64,000 nt of DNA, from contig JACDGL010000008.1 in NCBI GenBank assembly GCA_013815385.1, forward strand, positions 62,001 to 126,000, in the 5' to 3' direction. Of this stretch, positions 1 to 8,149 are shown in pieces (the first letter of the stretch is position 1; each line of letters opens with the position of its first letter). This DNA comes from Taibaiella sp. (lineage in GTDB: Bacteria > Bacteroidota > Bacteroidia > Chitinophagales > Chitinophagaceae). Both the position numbers and the translations under genes were made by a program. The notes below the pieces were generated by a model that ran no database searches, was not told the DNA's origin, and saw nothing but the letters and a program-made list of their open reading frames with translations.

Positions 1-546
1 TGGATAGCTGAAAATGAAGATGCTATAGAACGCATACGCGAATTGGTAAGGACAGGAAAGGGTAAGTACTATATACATTGCTATCTGGGAAGGGATAGGG
101 CAAACGTCGTAAAGCGCATAATATTGCAGGAAAGCAAAGCTCCTATATATGTAGATAAGGAGATAATACTGCCTTCTATTAATAATCTGACTGATTTTGA
201 ACGGGGACCTATTTACCGCTTAGATCTGCAGTACGACTATCTTACCCCTATGCCTACAAAAGAGGAATATATCACTTATATAGTAGCGGCCAACTTCCAG
301 GAGATAGTAGCCCTTTGCGATACCAGCGATGACCAGATAAGTGAACAGTATAAGAACGAGAAAAAATGGCTTGCCACTTATAAGATCCCTTACAAGCAAT
401 TTTTTATTAATGAAAGAACAAGTGAAAACACACTCAAAACAATAGCGCATTCCATTAAAGGTCTGTCAAAGCCTTTTCTGGTGCATGTATACAATACAAA
501 AGATCCTATTACCAGGTCTTTCATGAAGGCTTATATGGAAAATTGA
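1..546 (+). CDS. Tandem dual-specificity-phosphatase-like protein, 5' partial
   Basis: The frame is open from base 1, so the start lies outside the window; at least 181 residues are present. Codons 26-33 read H-C-Y-L-G-R-D-R, the HCx5R signature loop of cysteine-dependent tyrosine/dual-specificity phosphatases (Cys at 79-81, Arg at 97-99). The last 100 residues look like a second copy of the same fold ending in a related strand-loop, H-V-Y-N-T-K-D-P at 484-507, in which the catalytic Cys is Val and the loop Arg is missing. I infer one active and one degenerate phosphatase-like domain. Substrate unknown. A strong hairpin follows the stop codon. The family call rests on the signature loop only. 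Confidence 0.6.
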   Translation, partial: WIAENEDAIERIRELVRTGKGKYYIHCYLGRDRANVVKRIILQESKAPIYVDKEIILPSINNLTDFERGPIYRLDLQYDYLTPMPTKEEYITYIVAANFQEIVALCDTSDDQISEQYKNEKKWLATYKIPYKQFFINERTSENTLKTIAHSIKGLSKPFLVHVYNTKDPITRSFMKAYMEN

Positions 547-584
547 TCTATCGTATAAGACCTGCTTAAAATTTAGCAATTAAA

Positions 585-613
585 AAAGCCGCGTGGATGT
601 ACCACGCGGCTTT
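585..613. terminator. Bidirectional intrinsic terminator
   Basis: A perfect 12-bp stem (585-596 with 602-613) and a 5-nt loop, GC-rich core, flanked by an A-run on one side and T-rich sequence on the other. It sits between the convergent phosphatase-like gene and rpoD and can serve both strands. Confidence 0.85.
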
Positions 614-631
614 ATATTTAATTATATTTAT

Positions 632-1489
632 TTAACCCAGATAAACTTTTAAGGCATTGCTGTAGCGGGCTTTCTGTAGCCGTTTTATAGCACGCTCCTT
701 TATCTGGCGTATGCGTTCTTTGGTAAGGTCATATTTATCACCTATTTCTTCTATGCTCGGTCCGTTATCGCCTTCCAGCCCAAAGTATGCGGCCAGTATT
801 TCAGCTTCGCGGGTGCTTAAAGATTTCAGTATCCTGCGTATTTCTGCACGTAGTGAATCTTTCATTACATCCTCATCTGTATCAGCGCTACCCTGTAGCA
901 GGTCGCCCATGGCTACATCTTCTGCCTCGTGTACGGGTGCATCAAGTGAAGTATGACGTGAGTTACTGGTAAATATATTAGTTACCTCAGTTTCACTCAT
1001 TTCCAGTATTTCAGCCAGTTCCTCGGTCGATGGTTCGCGTTCATGGGCCTGTTCAAAGGCTATGAATGCTTTGTTGGCTTTATTATAGGTCCCTATCTTG
1101 TTTTGTGGCAGGCGTACCAAACGGCCCTGTTCTGCCAGAGCCTGCAATATTGACTGGCGTATCCACCATACTGCATAAGAGATAAATTTAAACCCCTTTG
1201 TTTCATCAAAGCGCTGGGCAGCTTTTATAAGACCAAGGTTACCTTCATTGATAAGGTCACTAAGGGAAAGTCCCTGGTGTTGGTACTGCTTTGCTACTGA
1301 TACTACGAAACGAAGATTGGCCTTTACCAGTTTTTCTAATGCACGCTGGTCACCCATGTGTATCTTCTGTGCCAGAGTAGTTTCTTCCTCAGGAGATATC
1401 ATGGAAATTTTACTGATCTCCTGAAGGTATTTTTCTACCGCCTGGGAATCGCGATTGGTAATTTGGGTGGCAATTTTCAGCTGCCTCAT
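632..1489 (-). CDS. rpoD: Primary sigma factor RpoD (Bacteroidota short form)
   Basis: Sigma-70 of 285 residues. Region 1.2 lies near residues 16-50, region 2 near 52-122 (containing the conserved DLINEGNLGLIKA and SYAVWWIRQSI core and -10 recognition helix), region 3 near 130-200, and region 4 helix-turn-helix near 222-275 (TKERIRQIKERAI). It lacks the long region 1.1 and non-conserved insert of proteobacterial RpoD, as is usual for the housekeeping sigma of Bacteroidota (about 285-290 residues). It would direct transcription from the TAnnTTTG promoters found across this window. Monocistronic, with a terminator just downstream. Confidence 0.95.
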   Translation of the reverse strand: MRQLKIATQITNRDSQAVEKYLQEISKISMISPEEETTLAQKIHMGDQRALEKLVKANLRFVVSVAKQYQHQGLSLSDLINEGNLGLIKAAQRFDETKGFKFISYAVWWIRQSILQALAEQGRLVRLPQNKIGTYNKANKAFIAFEQAHEREPSTEELAEILEMSETEVTNIFTSNSRHTSLDAPVHEAEDVAMGDLLQGSADTDEDVMKDSLRAEIRRILKSLSTREAEILAAYFGLEGDNGPSIEEIGDKYDLTKERIRQIKERAIKRLQKARYSNALKVYLG

Positions 1490-1792
1490 AATGGAAAATA
1501 TTTAATTTATTAATTACACAAATAATAGACGGCTAAAATCCAAAAAAGGTTAGTGCCGGGGTATCCTACCATATATAACACAAAATACGTTCCACAAAAG
1601 TGGGGAAATAGCAGATATTGACTGATAAACGGGCATCTGCGCTATTATATTGCATTCTATGGTTATGGATAGAACTTATAGTGGTATAAACAGTATTAAT
1701 TTACGGGTATAATCCTGAAAGAGCTTGCAAAATTAATCCAACTATGTCAAAATTGCTACCTTTGTGGCATCAATTCTCTCTATTTTAACATT
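1490..1792. other. Intergenic region between divergent rpoD and gcdH-like gene
   Basis: AT-rich, no credible ORF. It holds one recognisable -7 element for the rightward gene (listed separately). I see no clear TAnnTTTG motif on the minus strand for rpoD, so its promoter is not resolved here. Confidence 0.6.
1757..1764 (+). promoter_or_regulatory. -7 element (TACCTTTG) for the acyl-CoA dehydrogenase
   Basis: Matches the Bacteroidota -7 consensus TAnnTTTG and ends 28 nt before the ATG at 1793. No convincing TTTG -33 element at the usual 19-21 bp distance. Confidence 0.55.
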
Positions 1793-2971
1793 ATGTATAA
1801 AGATCTATACCAGCATCCTGATTACTTCCTTGTAGATGAGCTGTTAACGGATGAACAAAAATTAATACGCGACACTATACGCGCATATGTAAAAAAAGAT
1901 ATTTCTCCTATAATTGAAGATTACGCTCAACGGGCTGAATTTCCTAAGCAGGTAATAATGCAGCTGGGCGACCTGGGATGTTTTGGGCCATTTATACCTC
2001 AGAAATATGGTGGTGCAGGGCTTGATTATATTTCATACGGCATTATGATGCAGGAGCTGGAGCGCGGAGATTCCGGCATACGCTCCACGGCTTCTGTACA
2101 GGGCTCTCTTGTTATGTTCCCCATATATAAGTTTGGCAGCGAAGAGCAGAAGATGAAATTCCTGCCAAAGCTTGCTACAGGTGAATGGATGGGGTGCTTT
2201 GGCCTTACGGAACCAGATCATGGCTCTAACCCGGCGGGTATGATTACCAGCTATGTAGATAAGGGCGACCATGTTGTGCTCAACGGCTCTAAAATGTGGA
2301 TATCAAATGCCCCATTTGCAAAGGTGGCGGTGGTATGGGCTAAGGACGAACAGGGCGAGATACATGGTTTAATAGTGGAACGCGGGATGGAAGGCTTCAC
2401 TACGCCTGAAACACATGGCAAATGGTCATTGCGTGCCTCTGCCACGGGTGAACTGGTATTTGACAATGTAAAAGTGCCTAAAGAAAATATATTGCCCGGC
2501 GTAAAGGGGCTTAAAGGCCCATTAAGCTGCCTGTCCAGCGCCCGCTATGGTATAGCATGGGGCGCATTAGGCTGCGCTATGGATTGTTATGATACTGCGC
2601 TACGCTATGCTACCCAACGCATACAGTTTGGCAGGCCTATCGGCGGCTTCCAGCTTACCCAGAAGAAGTTGGCAGAAATGATTACAGAGATAACTAAAAG
2701 TCAGTTGCTCAACTGGCGGCTGGGCGTGCTCCGCAATGAAGACCGTGCTACACCTGCACAGATATCTATGGCTAAGCGTAATAGCTGCGATATAGCCCTG
2801 AAAGTGTCGCGCGAGGCAAGGCAGATATTGGGCGGCATGGGTATTACCGGCGAGTTCAGCATCATGCGTCATATGATGAACATGGAATCGGTGGTTACCT
2901 ATGAAGGCACCCACGATATACACCTGCTTATAACCGGTATGGATGTAACGGGTTTCAATGCCTTTACCTGA
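1793..2971 (+). CDS. Acyl-CoA dehydrogenase, glutaryl-CoA dehydrogenase-like
   Basis: 392-residue FAD flavoenzyme. The C-terminal YEGTHDIH motif places the catalytic base at about Glu371, the position used by glutaryl-CoA and isovaleryl-type dehydrogenases; the flavin/substrate motif GCFGLTEPDHGSN and the helix YATQRIQFGRPIGGFQLTQ are typical of the family. The sequence around both motifs is closest to glutaryl-CoA dehydrogenase (lysine/tryptophan breakdown: glutaryl-CoA to crotonyl-CoA plus CO2), but the substrate is inferred from family resemblance. Transcribed alone from a -7 promoter at 1757; the next gene is convergent, 9 bp away. Confidence 0.85.
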   Translation: MYKDLYQHPDYFLVDELLTDEQKLIRDTIRAYVKKDISPIIEDYAQRAEFPKQVIMQLGDLGCFGPFIPQKYGGAGLDYISYGIMMQELERGDSGIRSTASVQGSLVMFPIYKFGSEEQKMKFLPKLATGEWMGCFGLTEPDHGSNPAGMITSYVDKGDHVVLNGSKMWISNAPFAKVAVVWAKDEQGEIHGLIVERGMEGFTTPETHGKWSLRASATGELVFDNVKVPKENILPGVKGLKGPLSCLSSARYGIAWGALGCAMDCYDTALRYATQRIQFGRPIGGFQLTQKKLAEMITEITKSQLLNWRLGVLRNEDRATPAQISMAKRNSCDIALKVSREARQILGGMGITGEFSIMRHMMNMESVVTYEGTHDIHLLITGMDVTGFNAFT

Positions 2972-2980
2972 TAGCTGTTA

Positions 2981-3385
2981 TTAATAGCTTTCGTTTTTCT
3001 TAAAGGCGGCCAGGTAAGAGAATACCAAAACTATCGATAACACGATAGCCGTTAAAAAGACAAAGAATTCACCGATAAATACATTTCGGTATAGCCCCCT
3101 GCCCTGGCTTATATGGGGATACAGGGTTATAACCTCAATAAACTGCCATAGCGAAAAGAAAAGGGCCAGTATGCCCAGTATAGTGTTAAGTAGTTTGTGC
3201 CGGTACATTAGTTGCAAAAAGAAAACCGCCATCATAAAAAAGGCTGTATAGCTGAACGTGCCGGCCACATGCAGCACCTCCGCAAACCATGCAGCACCCA
3301 GCAGCAGGAAGTAAGCGTTAGCTATTATTACCCATATCCCATAAGCCCGACCATAAGTCTCTTTATGCTCCGAAAATACTTTCAT
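2981..3385 (-). CDS. Small four-helix integral membrane protein, unknown function
   Basis: 134 residues with four hydrophobic segments of about 20 residues and short charged loops, including aromatic-rich stretches (YFLLLGAAWFAEVL and FIGEFFVFLTAIVLSIVLVFSYLAAF). No signal peptide, catalytic motif or family I recognise. It converges on the dehydrogenase with a 9-bp gap. ATG start at 3385; codon use resembles its neighbours. Confidence 0.6.
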   Translation of the reverse strand: MKVFSEHKETYGRAYGIWVIIANAYFLLLGAAWFAEVLHVAGTFSYTAFFMMAVFFLQLMYRHKLLNTILGILALFFSLWQFIEVITLYPHISQGRGLYRNVFIGEFFVFLTAIVLSIVLVFSYLAAFKKNESY

Positions 3386-3720
3386 AGCCTAAAATTACAA
3401 AAGCTTAGGCGAAGATGATTTAGCTTTCCCTTCTTCTATCCGTACCTTGTTATAACAGATACCGGGAGTACTATCTTCAGTTGTCCCTGCTGTGGATATC
3501 TTTATTTGGAAACCCTACCCTGCTGGTCGTATATTGCCCTTGGCGTATCAGGTAAAAACCGCTAACGGTATTATGAGAATTATTATCAAACTTCCATTCG
3601 CTACATTCAAAGGTCAACGGAAGTTTGCCTAATATCCTTACCCATGGCTTATATTAAATTTCTCTTAACGGAAGTTTGCGGAAGTTTCAATTGTTCATTC
3701 AGGTAGTCAGATGTAATATA
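3386..3720. repeat. Gene-free stretch with GGAAGTTTG / CAAACTTCC repeats (locus 1)
   Basis: 335 bp without a credible gene. It contains CAAACTTCC at 3587-3595 and, in the opposite sense, GGAAGTTTG at 3619-3627 and 3670-3678 and GGAAGTTTC at 3680-3688. The 18-mer aaacttccgcaaacttcc (reverse complement of 3671-3688) recurs exactly at 42648-42665. Function unknown. Confidence 0.7.
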
Positions 3721-4797
3721 TTAAAGCCTTTCGTAAAGTGCGCGCAGTTTTTCCCGTGTCATTATGCTTTCCCAGTTTTTACCCAGTGCATTCTCCCACA
3801 AGGGTGCCATACCCAACGAAACATTTATCATTGTATCAAACTGCTCGTCTGTCAATCCTTTAGTAATGCCTACCGGTATATCAATACCATTTTGTTCCAC
3901 CATCTTATGAAACTCCTTAACACCCTCCGGATAATATTCTTCCAGATGATTAAAAACAATACAGTTCCCTATTCCATGCTTGGTACCCAACAGATAGCTC
4001 AACCCATAACTCACAGCATGTGCTACTCCCACCTGCGAGTAAGCAATGCTCATTCCGCCGGCATACGATGCCATCATAAGCTGCTCATCACTTTCTGTAT
4101 CCCATGCTTTTTTATTCAAAAACACTTCCTGGCAAAGCTCCAATGCCTTTTCCCCATAAGAACGGCTAAACGCGTTAATAAAAGTGCCCTGCAGCGATTC
4201 TATGCAATGTATATAGCAATCCATACCCGTATAAAACCGCTGATTTCTAGGTATATCCTTTGTCAATTCAGGATCCAGTACTATCTGGTCAAAAGGTGTA
4301 AAGTCGGAATTCATCCCCAGCTTTTTTGTAGGACCAGTAAGCACCGTAGTACGAGACACTTCAGCACCTGTGCCAGACAATGTAGGTATGCCGATTTTAT
4401 AAACAGATTTATTCTTCACAAGGTCCCAGCCCTGGTAATCGTGTGCCTGCCCCGGATTGTTCATCATGATCGCTACCGCCTTTGCAAGATCCATAGCAGA
4501 TCCTCCGCCAATGCCTATTACACCGGATACTGTTCCGTATTTCTCTTTCAGTCCGTTAGCTATCTTATCAACATAGGTGGTCTTGGGCTCATGGGTTACA
4601 TCTGCATCTATGAGCACATCATTCCCCATAAGCGGGATGCGGGCTTTAAATGCAGTATTATCTATAAAATAATGATCAAGCAAAAAGACCATTGGTGCGT
4701 CCTCTTTTCTATGCGGAGCTATGATCTCATCAAGCTGTGAAAAACAACCGCGGCCGTAAACCACATAATCAACCATTTTAAAATTCCTGAATTTCAT
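3721..4797 (-). CDS. kdnB: Iron-containing alcohol dehydrogenase, KdnB-like (Kdo 8-oxidase)
   Basis: 358-residue group III (iron-dependent) alcohol dehydrogenase. GGGS at 97-100 belongs to the NAD(P)-binding region; the metal ligands expected for the family are present as D193, H197, H260 and H274. In Shewanella, KdnB of this family oxidises C8 of Kdo so that KdnA can aminate it to Kdo8N. The N-terminus (MKFRNFKMVDYVVYGRG) and the adjacent kdsB (34 bp upstream in the same operon) support that role; the aminotransferase KdnA is not in the window. Last gene of the SDR-to-kdnB operon. Generic Fe-ADH remains possible. Confidence 0.7.
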   Translation of the reverse strand: MKFRNFKMVDYVVYGRGCFSQLDEIIAPHRKEDAPMVFLLDHYFIDNTAFKARIPLMGNDVLIDADVTHEPKTTYVDKIANGLKEKYGTVSGVIGIGGGSAMDLAKAVAIMMNNPGQAHDYQGWDLVKNKSVYKIGIPTLSGTGAEVSRTTVLTGPTKKLGMNSDFTPFDQIVLDPELTKDIPRNQRFYTGMDCYIHCIESLQGTFINAFSRSYGEKALELCQEVFLNKKAWDTESDEQLMMASYAGGMSIAYSQVGVAHAVSYGLSYLLGTKHGIGNCIVFNHLEEYYPEGVKEFHKMVEQNGIDIPVGITKGLTDEQFDTMINVSLGMAPLWENALGKNWESIMTREKLRALYERL

Positions 4798-4831
4798 AAA
4801 AAAGCTAAAAGTTTAATAATGATTTGTATTT

Positions 4832-5575
4832 CTATTCCCAGCCGTTCTTTTCCATCAATGCTTCGGCCCGCAGTATGTCTTCAGGAGTATCTATCTCTAC
4901 ACCCATATAAGTAGTCTCCACCATCCTCATTGGCACACCGTTTTCGAGATACCTAAGGCATTCTATTTTTTCTGCAACTTCCAACGGGGTCATTGGCCAG
5001 TTTGTAAAATCCATTAATGCCTGCTTTCTGAAAGCATATACGCCTATGTGTTCATAGTAAATAATAGCAACTTCCTTATTGCGAGGATAAGGAATGATAC
5101 TCCTGGAAAAGAAAAGTGCATTCCCTTTTTTATCAAGGGCCACTTTTACATAATTGGGATCATTTACAAGGGCCATATCCTTCAACTCCTGTACTAATGA
5201 GGCAACCTGAACCTCAATATCACCGGTATTGTGAAATACATTTAAAAGCTTTTCCAATGGCTCTTTCTGTACGAAAGGTTCATCACCCTGTACATTCACA
5301 AATACATCTGCATCCATATCAGCTGCCGCTTCTGCTATCCTGTCTGTGCCACTTTCATACTCCTTTTTGCTCCTTATCACCTTACCCCCAAATGCCACGA
5401 TCTCTTGCTCTATTTCATCACTATCAGTAACAACAAACACTTCATGAAACAAATGAGTATCAACTGTAGATTCGTAGGTGCGTCTTATTACGCTCTTTCC
5501 TTTTATAGTAGCCAGCAACTTGGCTGGAAAACGTGTTGCGCCAATACGTGCAGGAATAAGTGCTATTGCCTTCAT
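4832..5575 (-). CDS. kdsB: 3-deoxy-manno-octulosonate cytidylyltransferase (CMP-Kdo synthetase)
   Basis: 247 residues. It activates Kdo (or Kdo8N) with CTP to the CMP-sugar for lipid A core assembly in the cytoplasm. The N-terminal nucleotide-binding motif IPARIGATRFPAKLL, the VNVQGDEPF motif and the C-terminal GVEIDTPEDI are hallmarks of KdsB. It shares one base with the upstream DUF423 gene (TAATG junction), implying translational coupling. The neighbouring kdnB-like gene makes the amino form Kdo8N a plausible substrate. Confidence 0.93.
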   Translation of the reverse strand: MKAIALIPARIGATRFPAKLLATIKGKSVIRRTYESTVDTHLFHEVFVVTDSDEIEQEIVAFGGKVIRSKKEYESGTDRIAEAAADMDADVFVNVQGDEPFVQKEPLEKLLNVFHNTGDIEVQVASLVQELKDMALVNDPNYVKVALDKKGNALFFSRSIIPYPRNKEVAIIYYEHIGVYAFRKQALMDFTNWPMTPLEVAEKIECLRYLENGVPMRMVETTYMGVEIDTPEDILRAEALMEKNGWE

Positions 5576-5964
5576 TATTTCTTCTTAATGATACTTAAAA
5601 ATAGTTCTAACCAGCCAAGTATAAAAAATAACCCACCTAAGGGCGTTATTAACCGGCCAATGACAGGTATGCCAAAACCTTTCGCTTCAAGCACAGGGAA
5701 AAGATATAATGAACCACTAAATAGGATAATACCAATTATGAAGAACAACGTTCCCCACCTGATATTGGCAAAAGGGAAGGAGCTATATAAGATACCTGCT
5801 GCCAATAATGCAAAACAGTGATAAAAATTATAACGTACCCCCGTCTCAAAAACCTGTACCTGGTCAGGCGTTAATATTTGTTTCAGGCTGTGTGCGCCAA
5901 ACGCGCCCAATATTACCGCCAGCCCACCCAGTAAAGCGCCCGCTACTAATGCCGGTTTATACAT
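5575..5964 (-). CDS. DUF423 family inner-membrane protein
   Basis: 129 residues, four transmembrane segments, with the family-typical N-terminal pattern GGLAVILGAFGAHSL and the YNFYHCFALL and RLITPLGGLFFILGW segments. Function not established for the family. It overlaps aroK by 8 nt upstream and kdsB by 1 nt downstream, so it is embedded in the operon. Confidence 0.85.
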   Translation of the reverse strand: MYKPALVAGALLGGLAVILGAFGAHSLKQILTPDQVQVFETGVRYNFYHCFALLAAGILYSSFPFANIRWGTLFFIIGIILFSGSLYLFPVLEAKGFGIPVIGRLITPLGGLFFILGWLELFLSIIKKK

Positions 5965-6466
5965 CTTTCAGAATTTGGTCAAAGGTAAGAATGGAAATGT
6001 TTTCGACCTGCAAAATATGATGTGCCTGTTGGTAATAAGGCTGTCTTTCTGCCAAAATATCGCTTAAATATTGTTGCAGATCATTTTGTGGCAATAATAG
6101 AGGCCGGTTCTGTTCTTTTTTCAAATGATTTATCAAAGTATCGTTAGTACCCGTCAGCCATAGTACTTTGCCAGCTTTCTTGAGTAAATTAATATTATCA
6201 AAATAGCAAGGTGTTCCGCCACCAGTTGCAACTATTATTGCTGGCTCCTTCTCTGATATGTTGATGATCTGCTGCAATGCTTTTAGTTCTGCATCCCTGA
6301 AATACTCTTCGCCTTTAGTATCAAACAAGGCTTGTATTGATACCCCTTCTTTTTGCATTATATAGTTATCCAGATCTATACAATTGATGCCAAAAGCATC
6401 CGCTATTTGCCTGGCCCAATAAGTTTTCCCTACTCCTGGCATACCTATGAGAAATACCATACTCAT
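5957..6466 (-). CDS. aroK: Shikimate kinase
   Basis: 169 residues. Phosphorylates shikimate with ATP in aromatic amino-acid biosynthesis. P-loop GMPGVGKT at residues 8-15, the DLDNYI shikimate-binding aspartate motif, the FRDAELKAL motif and the ATGGGTPC loop are all present; lid region arginines near residues 117-139. Overlaps cinA by 4 nt (ATGA) and DUF423 by 8 nt. Confidence 0.92.
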   Translation of the reverse strand: MSMVFLIGMPGVGKTYWARQIADAFGINCIDLDNYIMQKEGVSIQALFDTKGEEYFRDAELKALQQIINISEKEPAIIVATGGGTPCYFDNINLLKKAGKVLWLTGTNDTLINHLKKEQNRPLLLPQNDLQQYLSDILAERQPYYQQAHHILQVENISILTFDQILKDV

Positions 6467-7716
6467 AGTTTACCGGTCTGAAATTTCCAGATTATTAATA
6501 ATGCCATCTGTACTGCCATTTCTTTATTCTGTATCCTATCATAGTGGAACCTGAATTTCTTCGTTTTTACATTTTCCCTATCCGCAATTGCCATCCATAC
6601 AGTTCCTGCTGGCACGTTATCATCTGCGCCTGTAGCATCTAATAACCCGGTAATGGAAAGAGCACAATCACATGCCAATATATTCAGCGCACCTTGTGCC
6701 ATTTCTATGGCCGTCTGTTCACTGATAGCGCCATGTTCATCAATAGTGGCTTCCTTTACGTGAAGTATTTTTCTTTTTACTTCTTCCTGATAACAAACAA
6801 TTCCGCCTGTAAAATAGTCAGACGAACCCGGCATTTGGGTAATGTGGTGGCCTATATCACCTCCAGTGCAGCTTTCAGCAAGTCCGAGGGTCAATTTCCT
6901 ATCAATAAATAGCTTACCGATAACAGTTTCCATTGGCACATCATCCAGCGCTACTACACAATCTCCAAGCCTCCCAGCAATTTCATTTCTCCTGTTGTCA
7001 AGTTCATTTGCTAATGGAGTGGCATCTTTACCTCTTCCAGTTAATCTCAGCTTCACCGTGCCAGAACCAGGTAAGTAGGCTAATTTTATATATGGAGGCA
7101 GTGCTGCTTCTATATCCAGTATTTTTTCAGCTATAAAACTTTCTCCTTCCCCAGCCGTCAGTATAGATCGGTGCAACAGGGAATCACTTACAAACCGTTG
7201 CCGTAATTTATCCAGCGCCTCATCCTCCATTATACCCATCATTTCAAAAGGCACGCCTGGCATAGCTATAATAACTTTACCATCTTTTTCGAACCACATA
7301 CCGGGCGCTGAGCCCATTTTATTAAATAGTATAGTGCAGCAATCAGGCACCTCCGCCTGTTTCATATTGCGCTCCAGGATGGGCCTATTGCGTTTAGCAG
7401 ACATCGCTAACAGGTGAGCCCTGACTAGCTCATTTACTACCAGCTTACCACCAAAATATTCGCATAGGATCGGTTTCGTAATATCATCAGCAGTAGGACC
7501 AAGGCCGCCAGTTATCAATATTATTTCCGCCTGTTGTAATTCATTATTAAGCGCGTTCTTAATAGCATCCTTATCATCCCCAACAGCCACTCTTCTTACT
7601 ACATCTATTCCCTGTTCATTAAGGCGTTGTGCTATCCATGCAGAATTGGTATCAATAGTTTGTCCTATCAGCAATTCGTCTCCAATTGTAATGATGCTCG
7701 CCCTTGTATTGCTCAT
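6463..7716 (-). CDS. cinA: CinA family protein / nicotinamide-nucleotide amidase
   Basis: 417 residues in two domains: N-terminal molybdopterin-binding-like (MoCF) domain, residues 5-170 (ITIGDELLIGQTIDTNSAWIA, ITGGLGPTADDITK), linked to a C-terminal CinA amidase domain, about 255-410 (LAESCTGGDIGHHIT, GSSDYFTGGIVCY). In characterised members the C-terminal part deamidates NMN and the N-terminal part can act as ADP-ribose pyrophosphatase. Start and stop overlap neighbours by 4 nt each. Confidence 0.92.
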   Translation of the reverse strand: MSNTRASIITIGDELLIGQTIDTNSAWIAQRLNEQGIDVVRRVAVGDDKDAIKNALNNELQQAEIILITGGLGPTADDITKPILCEYFGGKLVVNELVRAHLLAMSAKRNRPILERNMKQAEVPDCCTILFNKMGSAPGMWFEKDGKVIIAMPGVPFEMMGIMEDEALDKLRQRFVSDSLLHRSILTAGEGESFIAEKILDIEAALPPYIKLAYLPGSGTVKLRLTGRGKDATPLANELDNRRNEIAGRLGDCVVALDDVPMETVIGKLFIDRKLTLGLAESCTGGDIGHHITQMPGSSDYFTGGIVCYQEEVKRKILHVKEATIDEHGAISEQTAIEMAQGALNILACDCALSITGLLDATGADDNVPAGTVWMAIADRENVKTKKFRFHYDRIQNKEMAVQMALLIIWKFQTGKL

Positions 7717-8135
7717 AAATTTTCTTTGGTAAAATAAGGTGCCAGCCGGTTTAATAACTCTTCCGGCATATTCACTTTTGTTTTGTGCTTTGGATCATAG
7801 AAGACCAGCGTAGTAATACCTTTATTAAGCAGAATTCCTTTTTCATTATACAGTTCCGAATGGAACAATACTTTAGAATCTGTCGGCAGCTCTTTCAGCG
7901 AGGTCTTTACTGTTATAAGATCGTCGTACAATGCAGGGCGTAAATACTGCGAATTGAGCTCCACAACAGGCATCATAACACCCATTTCCTCCACTTCCCT
8001 GTAGGTGTAGCCAAGGGTCCTTATCGCCTCTGCTCTTCCAACTTCATAATAGAGCGCATAATTCCCATAATACAAGTAACCCATCTGGTCGGTCTCGCCA
8101 TATCGCACACGTATCTGTGTAGTGGATGTATACAT
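7713..8135 (-). CDS. Acyl-CoA thioesterase, hotdog fold (YbgC/FadM-like)
   Basis: 140 residues. The motif RVRYGETDQMGYLYYGNY contains the catalytic Asp of 4-hydroxybenzoyl-CoA thioesterase-type hotdog enzymes. Probably hydrolyses short or medium acyl-CoA in the cytoplasm. Overlaps cinA by 4 nt (ATGA); 14 bp downstream of the SDR gene. Confidence 0.85.
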   Translation of the reverse strand: MYTSTTQIRVRYGETDQMGYLYYGNYALYYEVGRAEAIRTLGYTYREVEEMGVMMPVVELNSQYLRPALYDDLITVKTSLKELPTDSKVLFHSELYNEKGILLNKGITTLVFYDPKHKTKVNMPEELLNRLAPYFTKENL

Positions 8136-8149
8136 GAATCAAGAACAAA

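Noticed and set aside
3587-3688. CRISPR-like short repeats
   Set aside because: Units are 9 bp, irregularly spaced and partly inverted; no array of 25-40 bp repeats with unique spacers and no cas genes.
3676-4740. Long plus-strand open frame of 354 codons
   Set aside because: It lies entirely antisense to the well-supported kdnB-like gene, is rich in Cys, His, Tyr and Ile in the manner of a reverse-complement shadow, and shows no domain.
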